Shown here in pieces: positions 22,146-30,948 of a stretch of 40,324 nucleotides of DNA. The stretch's first letter is position 1, and each line of letters opens with the position of its first letter. Source of the DNA: Euryarchaeota archaeon UBA86 (GTDB taxonomy: Archaea > Thermoplasmatota > Poseidoniia > Poseidoniales > Thalassarchaeaceae); contig DAQX01000025.1 in assembly GCA_002503055.1 (NCBI GenBank), forward strand, positions 750 through 41,073. The letters run 5' to 3'. A program made the position numbers and the translations under genes. Below the pieces are notes generated by a model, which was given only the letters and a program-made list of their open reading frames with translations, was not told the DNA's origin and made no database searches.

Positions 22146-25100
22146 GTGCCCGTGATGCAGCAAAAATCCCAAAGAGGATTGAGTCGATTAAGTTCGGCTT
22201 GATGGATCCTAACGAGATTCGTAAGATGTCTTCGGTGGAAATCAAGACAGCTGATACCTACAAGGATGACGGGCACGCCTTCAAGCAAGGTCTGATGGAC
22301 CCAAAAATGGGAGTTATAGATCCAGGAATCCGCTGTGAGACCTGCGGTAACAAACACGATGAGTGTCCAAGCCACTTTGGACATATTGCTCTGGAACTCC
22401 CGGTTATACACATCGGATTCACCAATCTCATTAAGACCGCGCTGAAGTCTACCTGCAATACCTGTAGCCAAGTACTGCTACACAGTTCACCAGAAACCCA
22501 TCCTCTTGACCCCGAGAAATCTGAGCAGGATTACTACAGAGATCGCGTACATGATATCATGATTAAGCACGGAGTAGGATCTCGAGAGTTCAAGACCATC
22601 ATCAAAGAGATTGAGAAAGAATGTTCTAGCAAGAAGAGAACAATTTGCATGCACTGTGGGTCAGAACAAGGAAAGATAATTCTCGATAAGCCTTCGACCT
22701 TCAAGGAGAAGAAGGCCGACAAGGGCGAGCACAAACTCAACGCTAGAGACATCAGAGAATGGCTCGAGAGAATCCCGGACGAGCACTTAATCTTCCTAGG
22801 GATGGACAAGGATTCCAGCCGGCCAGAGTGGACCATCATGAAGGTCCTCCCCGTACCGCCGATTACAGTTCGTCCTTCGATTACTCTAGACAGCGGAGAC
22901 CGCTCTGAGGATGACCTCACACACAAGTTAGTAGATGTACTTCGAATCAATCAGCGCCTACGCGAGAACCGTGACGCTGGAGCTCCTCAACTAATCGTCG
23001 AGGATCTTTGGGAACTTTTACAGTACCACTGCACCACCTACTTCGACAACCAGACCAGCGGAATTCCTCCTGCAAGACACCGCTCCGGTCGCCCACTGAA
23101 GACGCTGGCACAGCGTCTGAAGGGTAAGGAGGGACGCTTCCGAAGTAACCTTTCTGGAAAGCGTGTAAACTTCTGTGCTAGAACCGTCATCAGCCCAGAT
23201 CCTAACCTCGGCATCAATGAGGTCGGAGTACCCACAAAGACGGCAAAGGAGCTCACGGTTCCAATCCGTGTTACTGGTCGAAACAGAGAGCAACTACGTC
23301 AGATGATTCTCAGAGGCCCTGATGTCCACCCAGGTGTTAATTACATCATGCGTGGAGACAGTTTCAGAGTCAGAATTACTGACAGAACCAAGTACATATG
23401 GGCTGGATTCAGATGTCTGAACCCAGAGTGTCACTCTGGTAGTGAAGACGAGCCGTACACCGGTTTCAGACCCGATCTAAATGAGGTACTACCCGCTCCA
23501 AACTTCTTACCAGGCCTAGAATTGATGAGACAGAAGAGCAGGAATGCAATCGGTGAACTCGAAGAAGAGTGGGGCGTAGACCTTGAATCCACTCTAAACA
23601 ATCTCCGCGGAGAAGATTCTAGAGGCGCATCACTGGCCGATGACGACCCAAACGCTCTCATCCACAATAGATGGAAGTGGGAACACTCCAACCCCGAAGA
23701 CTACTTCCCGGACCATCTAGAGGTCCACTGCCCACACTGTGGAAGCCCTGAGGTCGAAGACGAGTACGGCAATGTTTACCGTACTGAGGTTGAGGACAGA
23801 CTCAGCACCATCGACAGAGATGGTAATCCCAAGCCAGGAGTGATTGTAGAGAGGCATCTGATTGATGGCGATGTTGCTATCTTCAACAGACAACCCTCAC
23901 TTCACAGAATGTCGATGATGGTTCACGAGATTCGAGTAATGCCGGGTAAGACATTCAGATTCAATTTGGCTGACTGTACTCCTTACAACGCCGACTTCGA
24001 CGGAGATGAGATGAACCTACACGTCATCCAGAGCGAGGAAGCCAGAGCAGAGGCCAAGATTCTGATGAGAGTGCAGGAACATATCATCACCCCTAGGTAC
24101 GGAGGTAGTGTAATCGGTGGAATCCACGACCACATCTCGGGAGCTTACTTGTTGACAAATGGCGACCGTATTCTACCCAAGAATCTCGTTCTCGAGATCC
24201 TAGGTGCAATCGGGTGGTCCGGAGAACTTCCTGAAGAATTAGAAAGCAATGGCATGACTGGATATCGAGGTACAGATGTTCTTGGATTAATTGTACCTGA
24301 AGGATTCAAACTCAACTATACCAGTAGATCTGGAGATGAGGTAACGGTCACCGACGGGAATGTCTCAGGAACAATCGATAAGAGAGGAGTCGGTGCTGAA
24401 GATGGCAGATTACTCGATGCAGTTGTCCAAACTCATGGCTCAGATGCAGGCGCAGAATTCCTTAATCGTATGACAAAGATGACCATCGCTATTTGTTCCG
24501 CAATGGGCTTCACTACTGGTATTGATGACGAGGACTTACCCCCTGAGGCAAAGGACGAGATCATCCAAATCAATGAGAGAGCGAGCCGAGAGGTCGACGA
24601 GGAGTTGGAGAAGTTCGGCAAGGACGGTCGCAGATATGAGACTCGGCCAGGCAGAACTCCATTAGAGACTCTAGAGGAGAACATCCTACAGATTCTTGAC
24701 AAGGGTAAGGCAGAGTCCGGAGAGGTTGCTAAGGATCACCTAGGTTCCGATAACCCAGCCGTAATGATGGCAGTTTCTGGGGCCAGAGGTTCGATGGATA
24801 ACCTAGCCATGATGGCAGGATCAATCGGGCAGCCAAAGGTCCGTGGAAAGCGCCTAGAGAGAGGATATCAAGACCGTGTCCTACCACACTTCCAGAGAGG
24901 GGTCAAGGGCGCACAAGAGAAAGGATTCGTATCCTCCTCATTCAAGCGCGGCCTTGAACCAACTGAGTTCTTCATGCTCTCTGTATCAGGGAGGGAGTCG
25001 CTGGTCGATACTGCAGTAAGAACAAGTAAGTCTGGATATATGCAGAGGAGACTCATCAACGCTATGGATGACCTAAAGGTCACCGATGACGGCATGAATT

Positions 25101-25234
25101 CAGTCCGTAATACAGCAAATCGAATCATACAGTTCGAGTATGGAGAGGATGGAGTAGATCCGGCCCGAAGCCGCAAAGGTTCCCCGTTAGATGTGACCCA
25201 AACTCTAGAGGATGCCCTAGGGGGTGAGAAGTAA
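22142..25234 (+). CDS. rpoA1: RNA polymerase subunit A' with large internal insertion
   Basis: This is the largest-subunit N-terminal part with the catalytic magnesium site NADFDGDEMN (about residues 616-625). It also has N-terminal zinc sites CETCGNKHDECPSHFGH and CNTCS...CMHC. The chain is 1030 residues, against roughly 870-900 in most archaea. The excess is mainly an insertion at about 422-565, between the FRVRITDRTKYIWAG segment and VERHLIDGDVAIFNRQPSLH. It has two cysteine pairs (CLNPEC near 425, CPHCG near 530), possibly a zinc site. The bridge-helix stretch reads EFFMLSVSGRESLVD instead of the common EFFFHAMGGREGL(I/V)D, followed by the normal TAVRTSKSGYMQRRL. The stop overlaps the rpoA2 start (TAATG). 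Confidence 0.97.
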   Translation: MSARDAAKIPKRIESIKFGLMDPNEIRKMSSVEIKTADTYKDDGHAFKQGLMDPKMGVIDPGIRCETCGNKHDECPSHFGHIALELPVIHIGFTNLIKTALKSTCNTCSQVLLHSSPETHPLDPEKSEQDYYRDRVHDIMIKHGVGSREFKTIIKEIEKECSSKKRTICMHCGSEQGKIILDKPSTFKEKKADKGEHKLNARDIREWLERIPDEHLIFLGMDKDSSRPEWTIMKVLPVPPITVRPSITLDSGDRSEDDLTHKLVDVLRINQRLRENRDAGAPQLIVEDLWELLQYHCTTYFDNQTSGIPPARHRSGRPLKTLAQRLKGKEGRFRSNLSGKRVNFCARTVISPDPNLGINEVGVPTKTAKELTVPIRVTGRNREQLRQMILRGPDVHPGVNYIMRGDSFRVRITDRTKYIWAGFRCLNPECHSGSEDEPYTGFRPDLNEVLPAPNFLPGLELMRQKSRNAIGELEEEWGVDLESTLNNLRGEDSRGASLADDDPNALIHNRWKWEHSNPEDYFPDHLEVHCPHCGSPEVEDEYGNVYRTEVEDRLSTIDRDGNPKPGVIVERHLIDGDVAIFNRQPSLHRMSMMVHEIRVMPGKTFRFNLADCTPYNADFDGDEMNLHVIQSEEARAEAKILMRVQEHIITPRYGGSVIGGIHDHISGAYLLTNGDRILPKNLVLEILGAIGWSGELPEELESNGMTGYRGTDVLGLIVPEGFKLNYTSRSGDEVTVTDGNVSGTIDKRGVGAEDGRLLDAVVQTHGSDAGAEFLNRMTKMTIAICSAMGFTTGIDDEDLPPEAKDEIIQINERASREVDEELEKFGKDGRRYETRPGRTPLETLEENILQILDKGKAESGEVAKDHLGSDNPAVMMAVSGARGSMDNLAMMAGSIGQPKVRGKRLERGYQDRVLPHFQRGVKGAQEKGFVSSSFKRGLEPTEFFMLSVSGRESLVDTAVRTSKSGYMQRRLINAMDDLKVTDDGMNSVRNTANRIIQFEYGEDGVDPARSRKGSPLDVTQTLEDALGGEK

Positions 25235-26805
25235 TGGTAGTCAAGAGTGCAACCAAGAAGAAACTCATGGATCTCGGAGTGTCCGAGGAGTACGCACACA
25301 AGTTGGCCGATGATCGAAAGTGGGATGATGTTAAGATTCTAACATCCGGACAGATTGCCCAGATTTGCGGTATCGATTCAGGAACTTCTCAAGAGATTTT
25401 CAATGTAATGGCAGCCTCAGGCAAGCGGTCCCGAGCAGCTACCAAGACCGAGAAGACAATCGTTCGAAGAAGGCCTGCATCTAGGCGTAGGAAGAAGAAG
25501 AGCCTACCTCTTCAGCAATACGACACCGAGTCTAAGATGAGGGAGATTCTCAGAGATGTTGATATCGATGACCCAATCTATCAGCAACTTCGTGATATAT
25601 CAATCGAGATGGATGCTCCACTAACTCCTAGAATCATTAACGACTTGGTCGAGGGAATCAGATCCAGAGGTATGAGTAAACTCACTAAACCTCAAGCGAA
25701 GAAGGTCGTAGAATCATCGATGTCTCAAATAGCCGTTTCTAAAGCCGATCCTTACGAAGCAGTCGGAATCACCACTGCGCAGTCGATTGGTGAGCCCGGT
25801 ACTCAGATGACGATGCGAACCTTCCACTATGCCGGTGTAGCCACAGTCAATGTAACACAAGGTCTTCCAAGAGTCATTGAGATTGTAGATGCTAGAAAAG
25901 TACCCAAGACTCCAACGATGCTAATTTATCTTGAAGAAACCAATTCCAAGGGCAAGCCTCTGAACACTGATGAGAAGGCAGTTAGAAGCATCGCAGCAGC
26001 CCTTGAGATGACTACCACACTCGATATTGCACAAATCGATGTAGATGTCACACAACGCCACATCACGATGAAACTGATTAATAAAAATCTCAGGATTAAG
26101 CAGATGAATGGTGCTGAAGTCAGAGACAAACTATCGCGTGCTATGAGACTTTACATCCAAGCCGATAACGAGGACCGCCCAAAGATACTCACGATTATTC
26201 CTGGTGTCACTAAGGAGGAAGACCTCGCTACACTCGCTACTGACCCTCCAACCTACACTGCACTATTGCAGTTAGAAGAGAAAATCAAGAAACTCAGACT
26301 CAAGGGGCTAGCTGGTATTTCTCGGGCTAATGTCCAAGGTCCCAGTAGAGAGACAGGGGAGTATTACATCTCAACAATTGGATCAAACTTGCCTGTAGTT
26401 AGCGAGTTCTCAGGCGTGGATAGGTCTAGAACATACACTAACAACATTGACGAAATCAACAAGTTCCTCGGCGTTGAAGCAGCTAGACAAGCCATCATCA
26501 ATGAGATGTTCGATACTTTAGAGGGCGCGGGTCTGGAGGTAGATATCAGACACCTACTAACTGTAGCCGATGTGATGACCAGTGAAGGAAACTTCCGTGC
26601 TATCGGAAGACACGGTGTCAGCGGAACAAAGCACAGTATCCTAGCTCGCTCGGCGTTCGAAGTTACCGTAACTCACCTACTACAAGCTGGTGTTATCGGA
26701 GAGCGTGACGAGTTAAGCGGTGTGACGGAGAATATCATCGTCGGTCAGCCCGTTTCTTTGGGAACCGGCAGCGTCGATCTATTCTATATTCCAGAGAGTG
26801 TCTGA
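25234..26805 (+). CDS. rpoA2: RNA polymerase subunit A'' with extra N-terminal domain
   Basis: This is the C-terminal part of the largest subunit, carrying the trigger loop region GEPGTQMTMRTFHYAGV and the IVDARKVPKTPTM segment. It ends in the jaw/cleft helices with ADVMTSEGNFRAIGRHG and SVLARSAFE-type motifs (here SILARSAFEVTVTHLL). Length is 523, about 120-130 residues more than typical A''. The excess is N-terminal: residues 1-65 (MVVKSATKKKLMDLGVSE...) match the start of RpoH in this window, followed by a very basic linker (VRRRPASRRRKKK). ATG 25234 overlaps the rpoA1 stop codon. Confidence 0.97.
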   Translation: MVVKSATKKKLMDLGVSEEYAHKLADDRKWDDVKILTSGQIAQICGIDSGTSQEIFNVMAASGKRSRAATKTEKTIVRRRPASRRRKKKSLPLQQYDTESKMREILRDVDIDDPIYQQLRDISIEMDAPLTPRIINDLVEGIRSRGMSKLTKPQAKKVVESSMSQIAVSKADPYEAVGITTAQSIGEPGTQMTMRTFHYAGVATVNVTQGLPRVIEIVDARKVPKTPTMLIYLEETNSKGKPLNTDEKAVRSIAAALEMTTTLDIAQIDVDVTQRHITMKLINKNLRIKQMNGAEVRDKLSRAMRLYIQADNEDRPKILTIIPGVTKEEDLATLATDPPTYTALLQLEEKIKKLRLKGLAGISRANVQGPSRETGEYYISTIGSNLPVVSEFSGVDRSRTYTNNIDEINKFLGVEAARQAIINEMFDTLEGAGLEVDIRHLLTVADVMTSEGNFRAIGRHGVSGTKHSILARSAFEVTVTHLLQAGVIGERDELSGVTENIIVGQPVSLGTGSVDLFYIPESV

Positions 26806-26814
26806 GGGATTATT

Positions 26815-27111
26815 ATGGATATTGCAAGACAATTGAAGCAAGTGTTGAGTACAGGAAACTTAGTCTTCGGGCAGCGACAGACCAGAAGCGCCTGCGCCAA
26901 CGGAGATGCAAGACTAGTAATCGTAGCAGCTAATTGCCCATCCGATTACATCTCTTTAATTTCCGAAAGCCACCCTGATGTCACAGTACATCAAGTCACA
27001 ATGGTGAATAGCCAACTGGGCGCCGCTTGTGCGAAACCCTTCCCTGTAAGCGCTCTTTGTATCGTAGACCCCGGACAGAGTGATTTGCTTTCTCTTTCCT
27101 CCAATCTATGA
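26815..27111 (+). CDS. rpl30e: Ribosomal protein L30e
   Basis: This large-subunit protein of the L7Ae/L30e RNA-binding fold has 98 residues, the normal length. It contains LKQVLSTGNLVFGQRQTRSAC near the N-terminus and RLVIVAANCPSDYI (about 33-46), which are typical L30e landmarks for kink-turn recognition. It starts nine bases after rpoA2 with a GAGGG site, in the conserved archaeal order rpoA2-rpl30e. The NusA-like gene that follows L30e in many archaea is not found next; the following gene is unrelated. Confidence 0.94.
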   Translation: MDIARQLKQVLSTGNLVFGQRQTRSACANGDARLVIVAANCPSDYISLISESHPDVTVHQVTMVNSQLGAACAKPFPVSALCIVDPGQSDLLSLSSNL

Positions 27112-27129
27112 GTCTAGAATATTGGCCTC

Positions 27130-28116
27130 TTGAGGTCCAATCGATGCGCTCTATTCAAGTCCGACCTACCTTCGGCAATCGTCGTGGATAGTATAGTCAA
27201 GGACTTGTTAGCCGCTAGAGGTATCGCCCTGACTCCTTCTGAAATATATGGTTCTCACGGTTTCTCTTGCTTAGGGGTGGCCGAGAGGGTACCCGAATTA
27301 AGCCAAGAAATAACTTCACAGGTTTTCGTATGGCATGTCTCGGATGACTTGTTTCCAGTAACCGTGTCAGAAGTAGAGAGATGGATTGTTGATGCACCTT
27401 CTGGGAAACACTGGATACTAAGCGAGAGAGAATTTGATTCTTCACTTATTGCAGACTCTCATTCTATAGAAGCAGTCGTTTGGGGGCCAAAGAGAATGGC
27501 TACATGGATCGGCGAATCTGTTCTTTCAGGAGATTTGGATACATTTCTTAATACTAATAGACAAAATGAACCGGCAAAGCACGAAGACCTTGAAGATCAA
27601 GAACAACCTTCGGAAGTAACTCTTAGACCTCTAGTAGAACTAAGTAAGTGGCTTGAGCAGAGGGGCTGGGAGGGAGTTAGAACTTCTCCAGTACTTCTTT
27701 CTGCTAGGCTCTGGTCTATCTCAGGAAATCTAATCGGACCAGACGGACAGAGTGAGTCTGGCAGTTGGCAGATAATTGAGGACCCATGGACGACTTCTTT
27801 TCATATCCTTGACATAGAGCACGCCCTCGATAAATCCCCATCACTCCGTACTTTATCTCCTCCTTCTGGCTGGTTGGCACGACAAGATAGCATGCCAGAG
27901 GATATGCTCAAACTAGCTGACCAGAGAAGACAAGGGTCTCGAGAGACTAATGATGATGAAGTTAGCAGCATTATGTTGGAATGGTGGAGATTAGACCATT
28001 CTAGCGCAAAAGGGGAATTTTCTCAGTTGACAATTCCTGGTTGGATTGTATATCCCGATGGAGCAGAAGCTAGACTATTGCATGGAAGAAACGGCAGAGT
28101 GTACGAGATCGATTAA
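27130..28116 (+). CDS. Protein of unknown function downstream of L30e
   Basis: I do not recognise this soluble protein of up to 328 residues. It has an alpha/beta N-terminal region (about 15-135) with DLLAARGIALTPSEIYGSHG, FVWHVSDDLFPV and IEAVVWGPKRMATWIG. An acidic, low-complexity linker follows (about 145-165: NEPAKHEDLEDQEQP), then a Trp-rich C-terminal half with WLEQRGWEGV, SARLWSISGNLIGPDG and IPGWIVYPDGAEARLLHGRNG. No signal peptide or membrane helix is evident. The start is uncertain: TTG at 27130 is the most upstream option, GTG at 27184 is the next, and no clear ribosome binding site decides. It ends exactly one base before the convergent coiled-coil gene. Confidence 0.7.
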   Translation: MRSNRCALFKSDLPSAIVVDSIVKDLLAARGIALTPSEIYGSHGFSCLGVAERVPELSQEITSQVFVWHVSDDLFPVTVSEVERWIVDAPSGKHWILSEREFDSSLIADSHSIEAVVWGPKRMATWIGESVLSGDLDTFLNTNRQNEPAKHEDLEDQEQPSEVTLRPLVELSKWLEQRGWEGVRTSPVLLSARLWSISGNLIGPDGQSESGSWQIIEDPWTTSFHILDIEHALDKSPSLRTLSPPSGWLARQDSMPEDMLKLADQRRQGSRETNDDEVSSIMLEWWRLDHSSAKGEFSQLTIPGWIVYPDGAEARLLHGRNGRVYEID

Positions 28117-28992
28117 TCAATTTCTGCGAAGCGCCATCAACTCGTCAGTAGACAAAGTGTCGCCCGACATCAACCTAGACATCAGATCAGTAACTTCGAG
28201 CTTTTCTTCTCCTTCGCCACTGCCCGACTTCTTCTCTCTAGATTCCATTGCCTTCATCATATCATCAATTGAGTGGATGCATCTTAGGGAAACGATGTAC
28301 TGGGAATGCAAAGCATCAGCCTCTCTCTTGGATTTGTTTAACTCCCCATGGGCGGAATTCGCCTTCTCCCTAAGCCTATCAACTTCTTCCGACAATTCGA
28401 CCATCAAATCGTGAGCCTCCTGAGCTCTTCTAACCGAGATCTCAACTGACTTGTGTGCTTCTTCCTGAGAGGACTCAGCAGCTCTAACAGAATCTTTCAA
28501 CCCTCTCATTCCGCCATTTCCACGCTCTTTCTCAGCCTCCTTAAGGGCCTCACGAAACTCTTTCATTTTCCTCATGAAGGCTCTCTCTCCTCCACTGAAA
28601 CGACCTGTCATATGACTCATTTCCAACTTCTCCATATCGGATCTAATTTTTCCCGGAGGAGGGCCCCTATTACGTTTCGATTTCGTACCAGTTTCTTCCT
28701 GCTCAGCGAGCTTACTTCTGAGCTCTTCACGAACGCTCTTGAGATGATTAGATTTCTCAGCTCTAATATCCTTAAGTTCCTTGACTCTACTGTTGATTTC
28801 ATCCCTGACTGATTTCTGAGCCTGAACTTCGTTGATGAGTTCCTTTACCTGACGATTTACTTCATTTCTTTCGTCTAGATGCTCTCTGACCTCGGAATTC
28901 CAACGGTCCCTATCCTCCTTATTGGATTCCGACTTTTCCATCATGGAGTGAGATAGTGGTTGGAGAATTTCTCTGACTTCATCAAATTCCAC
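28117..28992 (-). CDS. Coiled-coil protein, paralogue 1
   Basis: A 291-residue, almost wholly helical, highly charged protein. It has two long coiled-coil segments (about 15-105 and 130-250) split by a GPPPG break near residue 110. The repeated RDEIN/RNEVN-type units (e.g. DERNEVNRQVKELI) resemble the archaeal coiled-coil family known from haloarchaea and methanogens (DUF7121-like). In the second coil His residues sit at 180, 194, 215 and 229, i.e. exactly 14, 21 and 14 apart. A C-terminal motif TDLMSRLMSGDTLSTDELMAL follows a Gly/Ser/Glu linker. The start is GTG with GAGGTGAT upstream. It is one of four related genes in the block at 28117-35724. Function unknown. Confidence 0.85.
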   Translation of the reverse strand: MEFDEVREILQPLSHSMMEKSESNKEDRDRWNSEVREHLDERNEVNRQVKELINEVQAQKSVRDEINSRVKELKDIRAEKSNHLKSVREELRSKLAEQEETGTKSKRNRGPPPGKIRSDMEKLEMSHMTGRFSGGERAFMRKMKEFREALKEAEKERGNGGMRGLKDSVRAAESSQEEAHKSVEISVRRAQEAHDLMVELSEEVDRLREKANSAHGELNKSKREADALHSQYIVSLRCIHSIDDMMKAMESREKKSGSGEGEEKLEVTDLMSRLMSGDTLSTDELMALRRN

Positions 28993-29050
28993 TATATCAC
29001 CTCATCAAATCGACTATGGACTCTCATTTAGGTATGATGGAAGCAATTGG

Positions 29051-30028
29051 CTACTCATCTACCTCCCTTTTTGCTGCAAGAGTTCCTCTTCTAGCACCGC
29101 CCCTAGAAACTCCCAGCCTCATGCCCTTTCTCTTGGGTCTCCTCTGTCCAGATTCTTCTTGATTAGACTTAGTCGGGATTTCTGACTCGGTTAATTCACT
29201 CAGATTGGAAGAATCCAGAAGAGTCTGTAGCTCATTAGCATCCAGGGTCCCTCCTGTCTTCGCTCTTTCTTTGATATCTGAGAGTTTGACTGGTTTACCG
29301 CCTCTAGTAGTTGCTTTCTGATAGGACCTAACTCTACCTAGGCTTTTGCGAATTTGCTTTCTCTCAGAAGTTAGACCATCCAATTGCTTGTCTATCTTAC
29401 TTATCCTCCTAGAGATTTTCCTAATTTCGGTTCTTGAAATACTTCTTGATGTTCTTTTCGATTCGCTAGATTCATCATCAGCCGTGTCCGAATCAGATAT
29501 CTTCGTAGAATCTAGTTTTGCGGTGATATCTCTCATTCTCTTTACTTGTTTGACATATTCTTTGTGGTGATTTTCAGATTCCGACTTAACAGATATTGCC
29601 GCCTGTAATTCAAAGAAACGAGAGAATGAGTCCAATTCCCTGGCTAAGGTGGGGACAGTAGTAAGATCATTATCCAGCGTTGTCAGTCTGCCATGGGTAT
29701 CAGACAACCACTCTCCCAATACTTCGATAGGAGGAGGGACTCTGGTATTGACTTCATCTCTGTCTACACGGGCTTTATCGGCAGCCTGTCTCACATTGTG
29801 AAACTCTCCTAGAAGAGATCTCCTTTCCCCGCTTACTTGTTCCATTTCTCCGAATGCAGTACGCATCGACCGAACCAAACTGACCTGATCTCTCCTCTCG
29901 CTTCTCAAATCGCTATGCTGCCTCTCTACTGACCTAAGGTTACGCTCCAAATCGCCACGCATCGCTTCGACTTCGATGTGATCCATCGCTTCGAGGTCAT
30001 TGAAATCATTAGGGGGGGCACCACTCAT
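29051..30028 (-). CDS. Coiled-coil protein, paralogue 2
   Basis: A 325-residue charged helical protein with coiled-coil stretches at about 18-95, 120-175 and 198-235, and a Ser/Asp-rich break near 176-198. The C-terminal part carries SDIKERAKTGGTLDANELQTLL (about 250-271), which matches the C-terminal motif of paralogue 1. A basic tail follows with MRLGVSRGGARRG (about 303-315), similar to the end of paralogue 4. It overlaps the upstream paralogue 3 by four bases (ATGA) and is separated from paralogue 1 by 58 bases, so the three minus-strand genes probably form one operon. It is the most divergent of the four and lacks the twin-His pattern. Function unknown. Confidence 0.82.
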   Translation of the reverse strand: MSGAPPNDFNDLEAMDHIEVEAMRGDLERNLRSVERQHSDLRSERRDQVSLVRSMRTAFGEMEQVSGERRSLLGEFHNVRQAADKARVDRDEVNTRVPPPIEVLGEWLSDTHGRLTTLDNDLTTVPTLARELDSFSRFFELQAAISVKSESENHHKEYVKQVKRMRDITAKLDSTKISDSDTADDESSESKRTSRSISRTEIRKISRRISKIDKQLDGLTSERKQIRKSLGRVRSYQKATTRGGKPVKLSDIKERAKTGGTLDANELQTLLDSSNLSELTESEIPTKSNQEESGQRRPKRKGMRLGVSRGGARRGTLAAKREVDE

Positions 30029-30855
30029 TCTTCCTCACCTCCAGAAGATTTTGGTTTAGATTTGGATTTTTGACTTCTAGCGAAAGATGAACTTCCTCCG
30101 GAAGAGACCTTGTTACTGGCTTCCATCAAATCTCGATAACTTCCTCCGAGCTCACCGAATCCATCTTTCAATCTCCTTTGCCAGTGTTCAATAGCAACAT
30201 CTGATTGATCTAAGAGTTCTCTCGCTCTATCCATCTGTCTTCTGATATCACGCAATTCAGCAGTCAACAGAACCTTCTTTTCATGCAATGGTTGAGCCTT
30301 TGCGACAGACTCCAACATCTTTCCATGCGCAGAATCTGCCTTTCGATATGACGATACCATTTCACGCCGCGCCTCGACAAATCTAGACATTTCGGGATTG
30401 GATTCCTTTCTCGACTTTAGCCATTTATCATTTTCTTCAAGGAGTTTCTTCCTACGATCTAGAAGCTTTCTCTCCGTTTGCTGATCGAGAGCTGAAGTCT
30501 GAATACTGTCTTCTATTTCCTCAAGTTGCTCAAGCAATTTTTCTTTCTTCCAATTAGGATCCAGATTAACCATTCCTCCAGATTCAATCAATTTTCCTCT
30601 AGAATCTTTGACTTCTACGAGCAACTTAGAAGCAGCCTTCTGAGATTGATTTCTTTCTTCCTTGAAGAGGGCTACCTTTTCGTTGGCTTTGCGATGTGAT
30701 TGAATTGCTCTATTTGCACGAGGTTCTAATGACTCCTCCTCTGCTTCGAGGTTTCTGATCACTCCTGGCAACTCTTGCTTCAGGACCTGACGTCGGACCA
30801 GTAAGGCCTGCGCCAACTGTTCTGGGCTTATCGCCAACAGCTCGTCGACCTCCAT
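30025..30855 (-). CDS. Coiled-coil protein, paralogue 3
   Basis: This 276-residue charged helical protein is the first gene of the minus-strand coiled-coil operon. Helical repeats run from about 15 to 90, 104 to 150 and 155 to 235. A Ser/Lys-rich tail (SKSKPKSS) and a GGEEE end suggest a disordered C-terminus. The second half contains ADSAHGKMLESVAKAQPLHEKK, with H177 and H191 14 residues apart as in paralogues 1 and 4. There is no ribosome binding site before the ATG, consistent with a leaderless transcript. The 93-base divergent promoter region to the next operon holds a 19-bp palindrome. Function unknown. Confidence 0.82.
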   Translation of the reverse strand: MEVDELLAISPEQLAQALLVRRQVLKQELPGVIRNLEAEEESLEPRANRAIQSHRKANEKVALFKEERNQSQKAASKLLVEVKDSRGKLIESGGMVNLDPNWKKEKLLEQLEEIEDSIQTSALDQQTERKLLDRRKKLLEENDKWLKSRKESNPEMSRFVEARREMVSSYRKADSAHGKMLESVAKAQPLHEKKVLLTAELRDIRRQMDRARELLDQSDVAIEHWQRRLKDGFGELGGSYRDLMEASNKVSSGGSSSFARSQKSKSKPKSSGGEEE

Positions 30856-30885
30856 AGCGTCCGGGGCACAAGAGAACCTGCATTA

Positions 30886-30904
30886 AAGGTCACTATGTGA
30901 CCTT
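30886..30904. promoter_or_regulatory. Perfect 19-bp palindrome in divergent promoter region (candidate operator)
   Basis: AAGGTCAC-TAT-GTGACCTT consists of two perfect 8-bp arms with a 3-bp centre. It lies 31 bases upstream of the coiled-coil operon start codon and 44 bases upstream of the start codon at 30949. Size and symmetry match operators of dimeric winged-helix regulators; DtxR-family boxes are also about 19 bp. A DtxR-type regulator is encoded at 32498-33154, so autoregulation of this locus is a testable inference. Confidence 0.55.
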
Positions 30905-30948
30905 GGAAAGGGGTTTCCTTCATACCTCGAACAACGACCAGATGTACA

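Noticed and set aside
28117..30855. Possible SMC/Rad50-type ATPase fragments in the coiled-coil genes
   Set aside because: No Walker A, Walker B or hinge is present in any of the four proteins; each is a complete small coiled-coil frame with its own start signals.
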